64,000 bases of DNA from an uncultured Ruminococcus sp. (GCA_900315975.1 ONBA01000008.1:11779-75778), one strand, 5' to 3'. Numbered from the stretch's first letter, positions 42,529 to 52,353 are shown. Notes: generated from the sequence alone by a model not told the origin. Program-made: numbers and translations.

Positions 42529-42972
42529 ATGGAAAAGAAATCTCAGCTTATCGTTGTTGACGCGCAGATTCTGCCTGACGTCTTTACTAAAGTGCTTGAA
42601 GTTAAAAAGCTGATGGCTCAGAAAGGGGAGAAGAGTTTCGCTTCTGCCTGCAAGCGAATCGGTATCTCGCGCAGTGCTTACTATAAGTACAAGGACAGCG
42701 TTTTTTCTTATGAGGAACTCTTCAACCGCAGGATAGTCAATCTTTACCTGCTTCTGAGCGACAGTCCGGGAGTCCTTTCGAGTGCTCTTGTGTTCCTTCA
42801 CGGACTTAACGCTAACATCCTTACTGTTAATCAGAGTATTCCTGTCGACGGAGCAGCTGCGGTGAATATTTCACTAAGGCTCACCGAGGGTGCTCCCGAT
42901 GAGATAGTTTCCCTTAATTCTATAACTGAACTTGACGGCGTTCTTGAGGCTAAGGTCCTCTCTGCCGAATAA
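42529..42972 (+). CDS. ACT domain protein (PheB / UPF0735 type)
   Basis: 147 aa from the ATG at 42529, chosen for the AAGGATG upstream and the family start; an in-frame ATG 20 codons earlier is rejected. The N-terminal part (about 1-65) carries a helix-turn-helix-like segment KSFASACKRIGISRSAYYKYKD, and the ACT domain (about 72-145) begins NLYLLLSDSPGVLS. UPF0735/PheB proteins are probably amino-acid-sensing regulators. It is followed 19 bp later by homoserine dehydrogenase, which here lacks its own ACT domain. Confidence 0.87.
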   Translation: MEKKSQLIVVDAQILPDVFTKVLEVKKLMAQKGEKSFASACKRIGISRSAYYKYKDSVFSYEELFNRRIVNLYLLLSDSPGVLSSALVFLHGLNANILTVNQSIPVDGAAAVNISLRLTEGAPDEIVSLNSITELDGVLEAKVLSAE

Positions 42973-42991
42973 TTTCCGGAGGTTTTTTTAT

Positions 42992-44185
42992 ATGTCAGTT
43001 AAATTCGCAGTGTTAGGTCATGGTGTAGTTGGCTCGGGTGTTGTTGAGCTCTTCTACAAGAATAAAAAGAGCATCGAAAAGCATGCCGGTACTGAAATGG
43101 ATATCAAGTATATCCTCGACCTCAGAGACTTCCCCGATTCGCCTTATCATGACAAGTTTACCAAGGATTTCAACGATATCGTCAACGATGACGAGGTTAC
43201 TGGTGTTGCCGAGTGCATGGGCGGTGTTGAACCGGCTTTCACTTTTGTTAAGGCTTGCCTCGAAAAGGGTAAGAGCGTTTCTACTTCAAATAAGGAGCTT
43301 GTCGCTGAAAAAGGTGATATCCTCCTCAAAACTGCAAGAGAACATAACTGCAACTTCTTCTTTGAAGCAAGTGTCGGCGGTGCTATTCCGATAATCCGTC
43401 CTCTTCACCGTTGTCTCGCTGCTAATGATATAGACAAGGTTGCCGGTATCTTAAATGGTACTACAAACTTCATCCTTACTAAAATGTATAACGATAATAT
43501 GTCCTTCGCTGACGCTCTTAAGCTCGCTCAGGAACTCGGTTACGCTGAAAAAGACCCCACTGCTGATGTCGAGGGTCACGATGCCTGCCGTAAGATATGC
43601 ATTATTTCTTCCCTCGTTTTCGGTAAACACGTTTATCCTAAGGACGTTTATACAAAGGGTATTTCTGAGATAGAACTCTCTGATGTTGCTTCTGCTGACG
43701 TTCTCGGTCACGCTATTAAGCTCATCGCTTCTGTAAGAAGACTCGATGACGGTCGTATTCTTCCCGCTGTTATGCCTATGCTCGTTCCTCATGAAAACGT
43801 TATGGCTGGCGTAAATGATGTATTCAACGCTGTTCTTGTTTACGGTGACGGTATCGATCAGGCTATGTTCTACGGCAGAGGTGCCGGTAAGCTCCCGACT
43901 GCAAGTGCTGTGCTCGGTGACGTAATCGAGGCTGCTAAGCATAAGGTCACTGTTTTCTCTCAGTCATGGGATTCTTCAAGCGATAACAGCTTCGTTGCTC
44001 CTGTTGAGAAACTCTCTGCACGCTGGTATTTCCGTGTTCCCGCTGACTCCAATGATGTTCCTGAGGGTGCGTATACCGATGAAAACGGTACTTCCTTCAT
44101 CACTGAGGACAAGCTCACTTTCGCTCAGGCTGCTGATAAGGCTAAGTCTGTCAATGCCGCAGCTTGTATGCCTGTTCTTGAATAA
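42992..44185 (+). CDS. hom: Homoserine dehydrogenase
   Basis: 397 aa from the ATG at 42992 with a CCGGAGG ribosome binding site. NAD(P)H-dependent reduction of aspartate semialdehyde to homoserine on the threonine/methionine branch. Rossmann motif GHGVVGSGVVE at about residues 8-18, substrate region GGAIPIIRPL near 130, GILNGTTNFILTKM near 150 and AEKDPTADVEGHDA near 182. The usual C-terminal ACT regulatory domain (about 70 aa) is missing and the last 60 residues differ, so feedback control may instead come through the adjacent ACT protein. Confidence 0.94.
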   Translation: MSVKFAVLGHGVVGSGVVELFYKNKKSIEKHAGTEMDIKYILDLRDFPDSPYHDKFTKDFNDIVNDDEVTGVAECMGGVEPAFTFVKACLEKGKSVSTSNKELVAEKGDILLKTAREHNCNFFFEASVGGAIPIIRPLHRCLAANDIDKVAGILNGTTNFILTKMYNDNMSFADALKLAQELGYAEKDPTADVEGHDACRKICIISSLVFGKHVYPKDVYTKGISEIELSDVASADVLGHAIKLIASVRRLDDGRILPAVMPMLVPHENVMAGVNDVFNAVLVYGDGIDQAMFYGRGAGKLPTASAVLGDVIEAAKHKVTVFSQSWDSSSDNSFVAPVEKLSARWYFRVPADSNDVPEGAYTDENGTSFITEDKLTFAQAADKAKSVNAAACMPVLE

Positions 44186-44207
44186 GATATTGATACAATA
44201 AAGCGTT

Positions 44208-44234
44208 GGGGACGTCGTGTACGGCGTCCCCTTA
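44208..44234 (+). terminator. Hairpin after hom
   Basis: A 10-bp stem GGGGACGTCG/CGGCGTCCCC with a TGTA loop 22 bases after the stop. Only a short T-rich tail follows, so it is a moderately strong terminator. Confidence 0.7.
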
Positions 44235-44284
44235 ATTGTTATATCGCGTATTATGTGTGCGCACAGCGAATAATAAAACAAACA

Positions 44285-44307
44285 GCGGAAAGACATCGTC
44301 TTTCCGC
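44285..44307 (-). terminator. Terminator of the MATE gene
   Basis: A perfect 10-bp stem GCGGAAAGAC/GTCTTTCCGC with a three-base loop, 5 bases past the MATE stop. On the minus strand it is followed by a T-rich stretch (TGTTTGTTTTATTATT). Confidence 0.8.
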
Positions 44308-44312
44308 TTGTT

Positions 44313-45665
44313 TCATATGTTTTCCTTTGTGATGTTGCGTACCCATCTGAACTTCATGTAGTGCTTGTATACAGCAGGGATTTTTACAAATTCATCAAGT
44401 GTGAGTATGAATGCGACTGCGAGTACAGGCAGTTTCAGAACGAATGCTCCGATTAGTCCGAGCGGTACGACGAATCCCCATAGCGTGATGACATCGCAGT
44501 ACATACCGAATTTGGTATCGCCGCCAGCTGGGAAAATACCAGTGATTATTGTGGAGTTCAATGAGTTGCCGATGATATAATATGCCGCGAGACACATCAT
44601 GTATTTAAGGTAATACTGCGCTTGTGGTGCGAGGTGGATAACGTGCAGTACCAGCGGTGTTATTGCGAGTATGACAAGTCCCGAAGCCGCTCCTATGATA
44701 ATAGAGAAGCGTACAAAGCTTCCGCCGGCTTTTTTTGCCTTTTCAAATTCGTTCCTGCCAAGCATTCCGCCAATTATTATACCTACACCTGAAGCAATGC
44801 CCCAGCACAGACTCGCAATGATTGAACGCACTATGCTTGCTATCGAATTTGCGGCAACTGCGTCTGAACCAAGATGTCCCATTATAACTGAGTACATCGT
44901 CACTCCGCCGCCCCAGCCTATCTGATTTATCAGCAGGGGAACAGTATATTTCCAGTAGTCTTTGTGCAGTTCTTTGTTGATTGAGTGAAGCATTACGCCG
45001 ATTCTCAGTGCCGGACACTGTTTTCTTGCTACCGCAGTGAGTACCATTGCTGTCTCGAATACTTTCGATAGTACCGTTGCAAGTGCCGCTCCGGTTATGC
45101 CCATTTTCGGGAAAAAGCCTACTCCGAATATCAGCAGCCAGTTGAGAAGTATATTCAGTACTACTGATGCTGACCCTATCGCTGAACTCAGTTTTGCTTT
45201 GTCACATACTTTCATCATTCCAAAATAGACCTGTGTAAATCCAGTCAGCAAGTACGATAGCGAGACTGTGCGAAGGTATTTTGCTCCGGAGTTTATCAGC
45301 GGTGTTTCCGATGTGAAAAGCATCATTAGCTGCCGCGGTATGAGGGCAGATGCAAATGTGAAAACAAGTCCAACTAATAAAATGTAGCGCATGGATATGG
45401 CTAATACCTCTTCTGCTGCTCTTTTATCGCCTTTTCCCCAGTATTGTGCGGCGAGTACGGACAGACCGAAGGTGAATGCTCCGTAAAATAAACTGAAAAC
45501 GAATGCTATCTGTCCGGCAAGTGAAGAAGCGGAAAGAGAGTTCTGGTCGAGAAATCCGAGCATGAACGCATCGCTTGCAGTTACAAGTGATGCCATAAGA
45601 AACTGGAACGCTATAGGTATGACTATGGCTGTGAGTTTTTTGTATATAGTTTTATCAAATGCCAT
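44313..45665 (-). CDS. MATE-family multidrug efflux transporter
   Basis: 450 aa, the usual 12-span MATE size. It begins DKTIYKKLTAIVIPIAFQFLMASLVTASDAFMLGFLD, a typical MATE N-terminus, and has paired halves with the QYWGKGDKRAAEEVLAISM loop after the second span and the matching LGRNEFEKAKKAGG loop after the eighth. It probably exports cationic compounds or metabolites using Na+ or H+. It has its own promoter and terminator and shows no link with the neighbours. Confidence 0.92.
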   Translation of the reverse strand: MAFDKTIYKKLTAIVIPIAFQFLMASLVTASDAFMLGFLDQNSLSASSLAGQIAFVFSLFYGAFTFGLSVLAAQYWGKGDKRAAEEVLAISMRYILLVGLVFTFASALIPRQLMMLFTSETPLINSGAKYLRTVSLSYLLTGFTQVYFGMMKVCDKAKLSSAIGSASVVLNILLNWLLIFGVGFFPKMGITGAALATVLSKVFETAMVLTAVARKQCPALRIGVMLHSINKELHKDYWKYTVPLLINQIGWGGGVTMYSVIMGHLGSDAVAANSIASIVRSIIASLCWGIASGVGIIIGGMLGRNEFEKAKKAGGSFVRFSIIIGAASGLVILAITPLVLHVIHLAPQAQYYLKYMMCLAAYYIIGNSLNSTIITGIFPAGGDTKFGMYCDVITLWGFVVPLGLIGAFVLKLPVLAVAFILTLDEFVKIPAVYKHYMKFRWVRNITKENI

Positions 45666-45695
45666 ATGTTTCTCCTGATCGTTTTTTCTTCTACT

Positions 45696-45724
45696 ATTAT
45701 AATATATCCTCGCTGATATTGCAA
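45696..45724 (-). promoter_or_regulatory. Sigma-A promoter of the MATE gene
   Basis: On the minus strand TTGCAA (45719-45724) and TATAAT (45696-45701) with a 17-bp spacer, 30 bp before the ATG. Confidence 0.78.
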
Positions 45725-45846
45725 CTTTTTTCGGATGGTTGACTCTTTATACGTTTTTTATGTTGTGATAATGCACAAAGACTAAACTGATAGTTTGTAC
45801 GAGGTTACTAAAAATATTGCCGATATGTTAATTTGATAGATTTCAC

Positions 45847-45876
45847 TTGACTTCTTTGTGTAAAAAATAGTAAAAT
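45847..45876 (+). promoter_or_regulatory. Candidate sigma-A promoter of the first GGDEF gene
   Basis: TTGACT at 45847-45852 and TAAAAT at 45871-45876 with an 18-bp spacer. An AACAGGAGG ribosome binding site follows before the ATG at 45910. Confidence 0.65.
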
Positions 45877-45909
45877 TATAGTAGCGATTATTTTAACAGG
45901 AGGATTGTT

Positions 45910-47322
45910 ATGGATTTTCAGACCGTTGTTGACAGTATAAGTTCGGCTGCTTGTGTAGTTTCTGTTGAAAAAATCAGTGACGACAACTATGGAACTATAC
46001 GCATCGTAACCGGTAACCGTATATACATAGATTCTATCGAAAAACCTATGGGCGGAGTCGAAATGCTCGTCAGAAAATTCGTCCCTAACAGCGAATACAC
46101 TAATTATCTTAACCGTGACCTCAATTTTGAAGACTCTTGCTTTAATGCTGCGGTCAAGAAAAAATGTCTTCATGTTTATGCACACCCTGCAAGATTTGAT
46201 GTCTGGTTCAATATGTCGTTTATTCCGCTTGGTCCGGATGACGGCAACATCTGCTACTGCCTTTATATTATGGAGGTCAGCTTCAAGCACGATGCAAAGC
46301 TTATGTCAACTATATCATCTGATATCGCTACGTCCGTTCTTGAAACCTGTATCAAGCTTCGCAGTCCTGAGGATTTCAGGGTAACGATGAATGATGTATG
46401 TGAGGATATCCGCGAATTGTGCGATTCCGAACATTGCTGTATCCTCCTCATGGACCATGATAACCGGAAGTGTTCTGTTCTTTGTGAGGCTTTTTCTAAG
46501 GATACTGACCTGCTTCCTATGGAAAATTACGTTGATGATGCTTTCTATGATATCGCTGATTCGTGGAAGGATACTATTGCTGGCAGTAACTGCCTTATCG
46601 TTAAAAATGAACATGATATGGAAGTTGTAAAAGAACGTAATCCTGAATGGTACAAGTCTATCACAAGTGCAGGCGGAAAAACTATAGTCCTCTTCCCGCT
46701 GATCTTCAAGAATGAGCTTCTTGGCTATATGTGGGCGATCAATTTCAGTTCAGAGGCTGCTGATACTATCAAGGAAACTCTTGAACTAACTTCCTTTGTT
46801 CTTGCTTCAGAAATCTACAGCTATCAGATGATCGACCGTCTGCATATTCTAAGTTCACGTGATATGCTTACCGGTGTTATGAACCGTAACGAGATGAATA
46901 ACTATGTTGATGAACTTGTAAACGGCAAAGGTGGCCGTGTTGTCAGTGTGCTTTTTGCTGACCTTAACGGTTTGAAAGTCGTCAATGACTGTGAAGGTCA
47001 CGTTGCAGGTGATGTCATGCTGAAAAATGCTTCGTCCGCTTTGACTGAGGTGTTTCCGGCAAGTAAGGTGTTCCGTGCCGGCGGTGATGAGTTTGTCGTT
47101 ATCATGCCCGGCATGAATGCTGAGCAAATGTCTGAGAAGGCTGAACTTCTCAGAAAAACTACGGAGCATTATGACAGACTCGTCTTCGCTTTGGGCATTG
47201 CTTCGGCAGATGATATGAGTGACGTAAGGACTGCCCTTCGTGAAGCCGATGAGCGTATGTATGAGGATAAAAAGCATTACTATGAGCTTCATCCTGAGAA
47301 AAAACGCGGTGCTAATTCATGA
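45910..47322 (+). CDS. GAF-GGDEF protein, probable diguanylate cyclase
   Basis: 470 aa, soluble. An N-terminal region of about 130 residues (PAS-like in size, with GNRIYIDSIEKPMGGVE), a GAF-like domain (about 145-300), and a GGDEF domain (about 305-465). The active-site loop RAGGDEF is intact near residue 390, with DLNGLKVVNDCEGHVAGD upstream as the metal/GTP region. No RxxD inhibitory I-site lies five residues before GGDEF (the residues are FPAS). So an active cyclase without product inhibition is plausible. A paralogue of the same architecture lies convergent and immediately downstream. Confidence 0.9.
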   Translation: MDFQTVVDSISSAACVVSVEKISDDNYGTIRIVTGNRIYIDSIEKPMGGVEMLVRKFVPNSEYTNYLNRDLNFEDSCFNAAVKKKCLHVYAHPARFDVWFNMSFIPLGPDDGNICYCLYIMEVSFKHDAKLMSTISSDIATSVLETCIKLRSPEDFRVTMNDVCEDIRELCDSEHCCILLMDHDNRKCSVLCEAFSKDTDLLPMENYVDDAFYDIADSWKDTIAGSNCLIVKNEHDMEVVKERNPEWYKSITSAGGKTIVLFPLIFKNELLGYMWAINFSSEAADTIKETLELTSFVLASEIYSYQMIDRLHILSSRDMLTGVMNRNEMNNYVDELVNGKGGRVVSVLFADLNGLKVVNDCEGHVAGDVMLKNASSALTEVFPASKVFRAGGDEFVVIMPGMNAEQMSEKAELLRKTTEHYDRLVFALGIASADDMSDVRTALREADERMYEDKKHYYELHPEKKRGANS

Positions 47323-47340
47323 TAAGCTAATTTTATATAA

Positions 47341-47372
47341 GAAAACGTCAGTTTTTTTAAACTGACGTTTTT
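47341..47372. terminator. Bidirectional terminator between the two GGDEF genes
   Basis: A near-perfect stem of 14 bp, GAAAACGTCAGTTT/AAACTGACGTTTTT, with a TTTT loop. A- and T-runs on both flanks let it serve both converging genes. Confidence 0.88.
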
Positions 47373-47379
47373 CTTTATC

Positions 47380-48798
47380 TTATCTTTTGCGCCTGTCCTT
47401 TTCAGGGTGGCGGCGGTAGTATTCCTCTTTGTCTTGGTACATCTTTTCGTCGGCATTTTGCATTGCGGTGTGGATATTATATTCGCCTTTACAATATGCT
47501 GTTCCGAGTGCAAGACTTACGTCATCGGTGCTGTCAGTGAGCGATTTGAGCTGAGTTATCAGCTGTTCAAGCTTCTCTTCTGTGATGTCGGGACAGAATA
47601 TCACAAATTCATCACCGCCTGCACGGTATATCTCGTAATCTCCGAATGATATTTTCAATAATGCTGCTGCACGGCTGAGGAGTTTGTCTCCGGCATCGTG
47701 TCCGTCGTTGTCGTTTACTGTTTTCAGTCCGTTAAGGTCTGCAAATACAACGCCCATTGAAGTCGGCAGTGCAGTTTCGCCTGTTGTGAAGCCGTCAACT
47801 CGCTCATTCATTGCATTTCGATTGCTTACTTGAGTGAGTCCGTCGATTGTACTCTTTTCCTCAAGCTGTGAAACAAGCTGATGATTGGCAATCACTGCGG
47901 CAATAAGGAAGGTTGTGAGTTCGAGAGTTTCCTTGATTTTCTGCATTTTTTCAGTGGCAAAATTAGCCGCCCATATAAATCCGACAAGCGTCTGATTATT
48001 CCGTATGGCAAAGAGTATGATATTTTTTATTCCGTGGCCCGTAAGAGAATCGTACCATACCGGGTCGCGCTCTTTTATTATGCTGAGGTCGTCAAGAAGC
48101 AGACAGTCACTGAGGGCGAGGTCTTTTTCCCATGCTTCCGCTATCTCGAAGGGAGTCCGCTCCATTTCAGCTGTAAAACCGTCGAGGAAGGCTTTCTGTA
48201 TACCGTCTTTGTTGATGAAAATGCACTTCTGATTGCTTTTATCAACGGTGTATACAGCACATTTTTCAGCTCCGCATACCTTCTCTATCTCGCCTGAAGC
48301 AAGTGCCATTGCCTGATAAAAGTCTTCGGTCTCGTGCAGTTTTATACTTATATTCATTACGGCATTTGATACGTCTGCTGACTGCTGAGACATTGAATCG
48401 GTCTCTACATCATTTGAATACATGAGAATATAAAGAGCATAAACGGTTTGCTTATCTTTATTGCTTTGTGCATACTCCGCATCTTCAAAGATTGAAGCCG
48501 CAATTGGAATATAGAATCCTTTCAGCCATACTCCGCGTGCATTTACGTATGAATACAGTGACTGATGTGTGCTTCCGCATTTGTATATAAAATTCTCAAA
48601 ATTGAGGTCCATCCAGTATGTACGGTACGGTATGCCCGGGTAAAAATCAGGTGCATCCGGATTCATCATCAGCATTCCTGAATTCATCTGATTGACCGCC
48701 ATAAGGCGTATCTCACTGAAGCTTCCGTCCTGTTGAATGTCAAATGAGTAAAGACTTGCTAAGCCGTCGATACCTTCTATCCATGACTTATATTCCAT
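47380..48798 (-). CDS. Second GAF-GGDEF protein, paralogue of the upstream gene
   Basis: 472 aa with the same layout as its convergent neighbour: N-terminal region of about 130 residues, GAF-like domain (about 145-300, with EKVCGAEKCAVYTVDKSNQKC) and GGDEF domain with RAGGDEF near residue 393 and DLNGLKTVNDNDGHDAGD. It also lacks an RxxD I-site (FGDY in place). Matching segments such as the ALILMYSND-type and ERDPVWYDSLT / ERNPEWYKSIT regions in both proteins indicate an old local duplication with inversion. The two sensor halves are well diverged, suggesting different signals feeding the same c-di-GMP pool. Confidence 0.9.
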   Translation of the reverse strand: MEYKSWIEGIDGLASLYSFDIQQDGSFSEIRLMAVNQMNSGMLMMNPDAPDFYPGIPYRTYWMDLNFENFIYKCGSTHQSLYSYVNARGVWLKGFYIPIAASIFEDAEYAQSNKDKQTVYALYILMYSNDVETDSMSQQSADVSNAVMNISIKLHETEDFYQAMALASGEIEKVCGAEKCAVYTVDKSNQKCIFINKDGIQKAFLDGFTAEMERTPFEIAEAWEKDLALSDCLLLDDLSIIKERDPVWYDSLTGHGIKNIILFAIRNNQTLVGFIWAANFATEKMQKIKETLELTTFLIAAVIANHQLVSQLEEKSTIDGLTQVSNRNAMNERVDGFTTGETALPTSMGVVFADLNGLKTVNDNDGHDAGDKLLSRAAALLKISFGDYEIYRAGGDEFVIFCPDITEEKLEQLITQLKSLTDSTDDVSLALGTAYCKGEYNIHTAMQNADEKMYQDKEEYYRRHPEKDRRKR

Positions 48799-48859
48799 AT
48801 TATGCCTCCCTTATTAAACAGCATAAGTGCTGTGGATTGTTCCGGTTTTTATATATAAA

Positions 48860-48888
48860 TTATACACTATTACAATTTAAAATACAAT
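48860..48888 (-). promoter_or_regulatory. Candidate promoter of the second GGDEF gene
   Basis: On the minus strand TTGTAT (48883-48888) and TATAAT (48860-48865) with a 17-bp spacer, about 60 bp upstream of the ATG. Confidence 0.65.
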
Positions 48889-48943
48889 GGATAAAATGTA
48901 AACAGCTGAAAAATTATATGTTTTTGCTTTTTTTAATAAACCC

Positions 48944-48972
48944 TTTAAAAAACAGGAAAAATGTAGTATAAT
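48944..48972 (+). promoter_or_regulatory. Candidate promoter of the PIG-L-YfhO operon
   Basis: TTTAAA at 48944-48949 and TATAAT at 48967-48972 with a 17-bp spacer, 33 bp before the start codon. Confidence 0.6.
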
Positions 48973-49005
48973 TAGTATATCTTAAAAAACAAAAAACAGA
49001 GGCGT

Positions 49006-49722
49006 ATGATGAAAATAGATATTTCAAAAAAATCTTGTTTGGCATTTCTTCTGATTTGCTTTATTATTCTTTCAGCGATAGCCTGTGCTGTTGATTTCAG
49101 AATGGAGCAGACTTTTTGTCCTCAGCCGCTTTCTGCCGGAAAACTGGACTGTATCGGAGATGCGACAAAGCTTATGATTGTCGCTCACCCCGACGATGAG
49201 ACGATATGGGGCGGTGCACATCTGCTTGATGGTGGTTATTTCGTTTTATGCATTACTAATGGCAAGAATAAGCGCCGCGCTGATGAATTTCGCAGAGCTG
49301 TTGAAAAATCTGGCAATACTTCGCTGATACTTGATTATCCGGACAAAACTAATTTCGTCCGCAATGACTGGAATTATTCTAAAGAGGGGATAGAGGCTGA
49401 TATTCAGCTTGTTTTGTCGGCAAAACACTGGGACTTCGTTGTTACCCATAATCCCGACGGTGAATACGGTCATATCCACCATAAAATGACTAATGCACTG
49501 ACTGTTCAGGCTTTTGAGCAGACTCATTCCGCTGAAAAGCTCCTTTTCTTCGGTGATTACTACAAGGCTTCGGATATCGGAAAAGCCGGTGATACCGCCA
49601 TTCCCGATGAAACTATGCGTGAAAAGCTTATTCTGTGCGATATGTATTCTTCTCAGAAACGTACCATGAATAAGCTTTCACATATGTTTCCCTATGAAAA
49701 CTGGAAGGAGTATGACGAATGA
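49006..49722 (+). CDS. Membrane-anchored PIG-L/LmbE-family deacetylase
   Basis: 238 aa. An N-terminal hydrophobic segment (about 12-32, LAFLLICFIILSAIACAV) acts as signal anchor. The zinc motif AHPDDE is near residue 60 and the second metal motif HIHH near 155 (EYGHIHHKMT), typical of N-acetylglucosamine-type deacetylases such as PIG-L, MshB and BshB. A membrane-anchored extracellular form suggests action on envelope glycolipids or polysaccharide. Two ATGs (49006 and 49009) share the AGAGGCGT ribosome binding site. Its stop overlaps the start of the YfhO-like gene at an ATGA junction. Confidence 0.86.
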   Translation: MMKIDISKKSCLAFLLICFIILSAIACAVDFRMEQTFCPQPLSAGKLDCIGDATKLMIVAHPDDETIWGGAHLLDGGYFVLCITNGKNKRRADEFRRAVEKSGNTSLILDYPDKTNFVRNDWNYSKEGIEADIQLVLSAKHWDFVVTHNPDGEYGHIHHKMTNALTVQAFEQTHSAEKLLFFGDYYKASDIGKAGDTAIPDETMREKLILCDMYSSQKRTMNKLSHMFPYENWKEYDE

Positions 49723-52250
49723 ATGATTCACGCAACAAGCTTTCTTTCCGGTATGACGCTCCGGCTGTCGGTGCACTCGTATTTATGACTCTGATGATTA
49801 TTTTTTCCATTTCATCTGCCGATACGGTTTACGGCTCTAAAACTGATTGGGCTTCTCAGCACTATGCGATTCCGGAATACTTCCGCACACTTTTTTACGA
49901 TACCGGTCAGCTTATTCCGTCGTATGCACCTAATTCCGGCGGCGGGGAAAATATATTCAATCTTTCGTATTACGGTCTGCTGTCACCGCTGATACTTCCT
50001 TCGTATCTGTTGCCGTCTGTCCCTATGGGGACGTACATTATCGTAACGTCAGTTGCCGCGGCACTGGTTTCAGAATGCGAATTATATTTTCTTCTGCGGC
50101 GACGTTATTCTTCGGCAGTCTCACTGCTTTCAACCGTGTTTTTTGCACTTTCTGTGCCGCTGATACTCAATACTCACAGGCAGATCATGTTCACCTCGTT
50201 TATGCCGTTTCTGCTTATGTCACTTCACGGTGCAGAGGCTTTTTTTAAGTCAGGAAAGAAAACTATCCTCGCGTCAGGTGTTTTCCTCATGGTGATGTGC
50301 AATTACTATTTTGCACCGTCTGCGGTTATTGCTGTTTTTATGTACGGGATTTGGCTCGCTTTAGGTGAAGAGCCGAAGTCTGTGTTCAAAAAGCTATTAC
50401 CGTTTTCTCTTTGCATTTTTGCCGGAATATGCGCTTCGGCTGTGCTTATTCTTCCGACTGCTTATGGTCTTTTCGCTAACAGAGGTAATTCCGGTGAATC
50501 ATCTGTTCTGAAAATGCTCGTTCCTGAATTGAGAATTGATAAACTTACATATTATAACTCTCCGATGGGACTTTCTGCTTTCGGAGTATTTGCGGCACTC
50601 TATTTCCTTGTCAAGGGCGGCAGACAGCAGAGGTTCGTTTCGGCAACGGTTCTGTCATTTGCTGTTTTCCCTGTAACTCTATATATTCTGAATGGCACTC
50701 TCTATACCGACCCTAAGGTGCTTTTTCCATTTCTGCCTATGGCTTTGACTCTTACTGCGGATATGCTGAATGTACTTCCTTATCTCAAAAGCCGGAAAAC
50801 TTTAGCTCTGTTTATCTCTTTCTCTGTTATCGCTTTTTTTACAGGCGGTATGACCGTTATGACCGGTGCTTACCTTGTTGACGCTTTTATTGTTGCGGTG
50901 GGTATCTCACTATGTATCTTTACTCACAAACGAGTTTTTATCGGTGCTTTTTTTGCTGTTCCCATATTTGTCTGTCTTTTTGGTAATCACTACGATAAGC
51001 TGACTTCAAGAAAAAGCTATGAGACGGTTAATTCTTCATCTGTTACTAAGCTGATTTCAGAACTTCCTGATGATGAACTGTACCGCACGGCTGTCGATAC
51101 GGAAAGACTTTACTCTGTCAATAAAATCTATTCGCCCCGACATTACAGTGACACCGTGTACTCATCTCTTCATTCACAGGACTATAACAATTTCTATTTC
51201 AATGAGATGTTAAACGAAAACGAGTTCCGCAATTCTGCACTGACAGTTCGCTCTAAAAATCCATTTTTTAATTCTTTCATGGGGGATAGGTATTACATTT
51301 CAAATCGTCCGGTCTCATTCTATGGTTTTGAACTGGCTGACTCTGTAGACGGCTTTGACATCTACGTGAATAAAAATGCTTTTCCGCTTGCATATGTTCG
51401 TGATGATATTATGAGTGAGCGGCAGTACCGCACGCTTGTTTATCCCGATAATATCGCCGCATTGCTGAACTATACGATTGTTCCGACAGATGTACCCGAT
51501 GTAAAGTTCTGTTCAGGTTACGAAAAAGTCGACATCAGTGATATTTTCGACAGTGCAGTTTCTGAATCAGTCGGCATGGAAAAAGTAATATCTACTGAAA
51601 ACGGCAGGGCAGAGTTTGAATATGTGCTTCCTGAATCTGTCCGCGGAAAGTTGCTTCTACTCCGCTTCAATGTTGCTGACCCATCTGAAAAAGATAATCG
51701 CAACTGGGAAAATAAGGGAGATGTACGTATAACTATCAACGGAGTCAGGAATACTCTCAGTGACCCGTCATGGAAATACCATAACTGCAACAATTCGTTT
51801 GAATATGTTATCTCAGACATGAGCGATAAACTCGATATTGTAATGACTGGTGAGGATATACGTATCTCCGGAATTGATGCTTATGTACTTCCACCGGAGA
51901 AACTATCTGAACCTTTAACACGTATTACACCTTTTATTGCGGATATGTCCGAAACCCACGGTGATGTCATTTCGGGTACTATATGCCATCAGTGTGACAG
52001 CATTGTATGTACAAGCTTTGTTATGCATGAGGGATTCAGAGTTTGGGTGGACGGTGAAGAAACTGTGCCGGTAAAAGTTGATACCGCATTCCTTGGTTTT
52101 CCTGTTAAAAGCGGAAGTCACAGAATAGTTATCAAGTTTACCGCTCCTATGCTTGGCGTAGGAAAATCTGTTTCGCTGATTGGTATTTTACTGCTTCTTA
52201 TTTTTGCGGTTAATGATATTATTATGTGTAAGAAAATACGCACTTCATAA
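49719..52250 (+). CDS. YfhO-like polytopic membrane protein
   Basis: 843 aa. The first 430 or so residues hold a dozen hydrophobic segments in the GT-C-like arrangement of YfhO proteins, with the opening loop [22 protein letters not shown] and [19 protein letters not shown] near residues 45-90; residues about 430-815 are extracytoplasmic, with a final span (about 813-835) just before KKIRTS. YfhO family members in Firmicutes are needed for glycosylation of teichoic or lipoteichoic acids. The coupled deacetylase upstream fits such a cell-surface glycan role. Acceptor and donor are unknown. The stop codon lies inside the terminator hairpin. Confidence 0.86.
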   Translation: MNDSRNKLSFRYDAPAVGALVFMTLMIIFSISSADTVYGSKTDWASQHYAIPEYFRTLFYDTGQLIPSYAPNSGGGENIFNLSYYGLLSPLILPSYLLPSVPMGTYIIVTSVAAALVSECELYFLLRRRYSSAVSLLSTVFFALSVPLILNTHRQIMFTSFMPFLLMSLHGAEAFFKSGKKTILASGVFLMVMCNYYFAPSAVIAVFMYGIWLALGEEPKSVFKKLLPFSLCIFAGICASAVLILPTAYGLFANRGNSGESSVLKMLVPELRIDKLTYYNSPMGLSAFGVFAALYFLVKGGRQQRFVSATVLSFAVFPVTLYILNGTLYTDPKVLFPFLPMALTLTADMLNVLPYLKSRKTLALFISFSVIAFFTGGMTVMTGAYLVDAFIVAVGISLCIFTHKRVFIGAFFAVPIFVCLFGNHYDKLTSRKSYETVNSSSVTKLISELPDDELYRTAVDTERLYSVNKIYSPRHYSDTVYSSLHSQDYNNFYFNEMLNENEFRNSALTVRSKNPFFNSFMGDRYYISNRPVSFYGFELADSVDGFDIYVNKNAFPLAYVRDDIMSERQYRTLVYPDNIAALLNYTIVPTDVPDVKFCSGYEKVDISDIFDSAVSESVGMEKVISTENGRAEFEYVLPESVRGKLLLLRFNVADPSEKDNRNWENKGDVRITINGVRNTLSDPSWKYHNCNNSFEYVISDMSDKLDIVMTGEDIRISGIDAYVLPPEKLSEPLTRITPFIADMSETHGDVISGTICHQCDSIVCTSFVMHEGFRVWVDGEETVPVKVDTAFLGFPVKSGSHRIVIKFTAPMLGVGKSVSLIGILLLLIFAVNDIIMCKKIRTS

Positions 52251-52267
52251 GGAAGTGCGTATTTTTA
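52233..52267 (+). terminator. Intrinsic terminator of the PIG-L-YfhO operon
   Basis: A stem of 13-14 bp, AAAATACGCACTTC/GAAGTGCGTATTTT, around a short ATAAG loop that contains the YfhO stop codon, followed by a T-run. Confidence 0.9.
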
Positions 52268-52353
52268 TAACATGAAAAAGTGGACGATCCGAAGGAACTC
52301 CACTACTTGTTCGCTTGTGAATATGAAACGATTTAAATATGCTTTGAGGCGCG

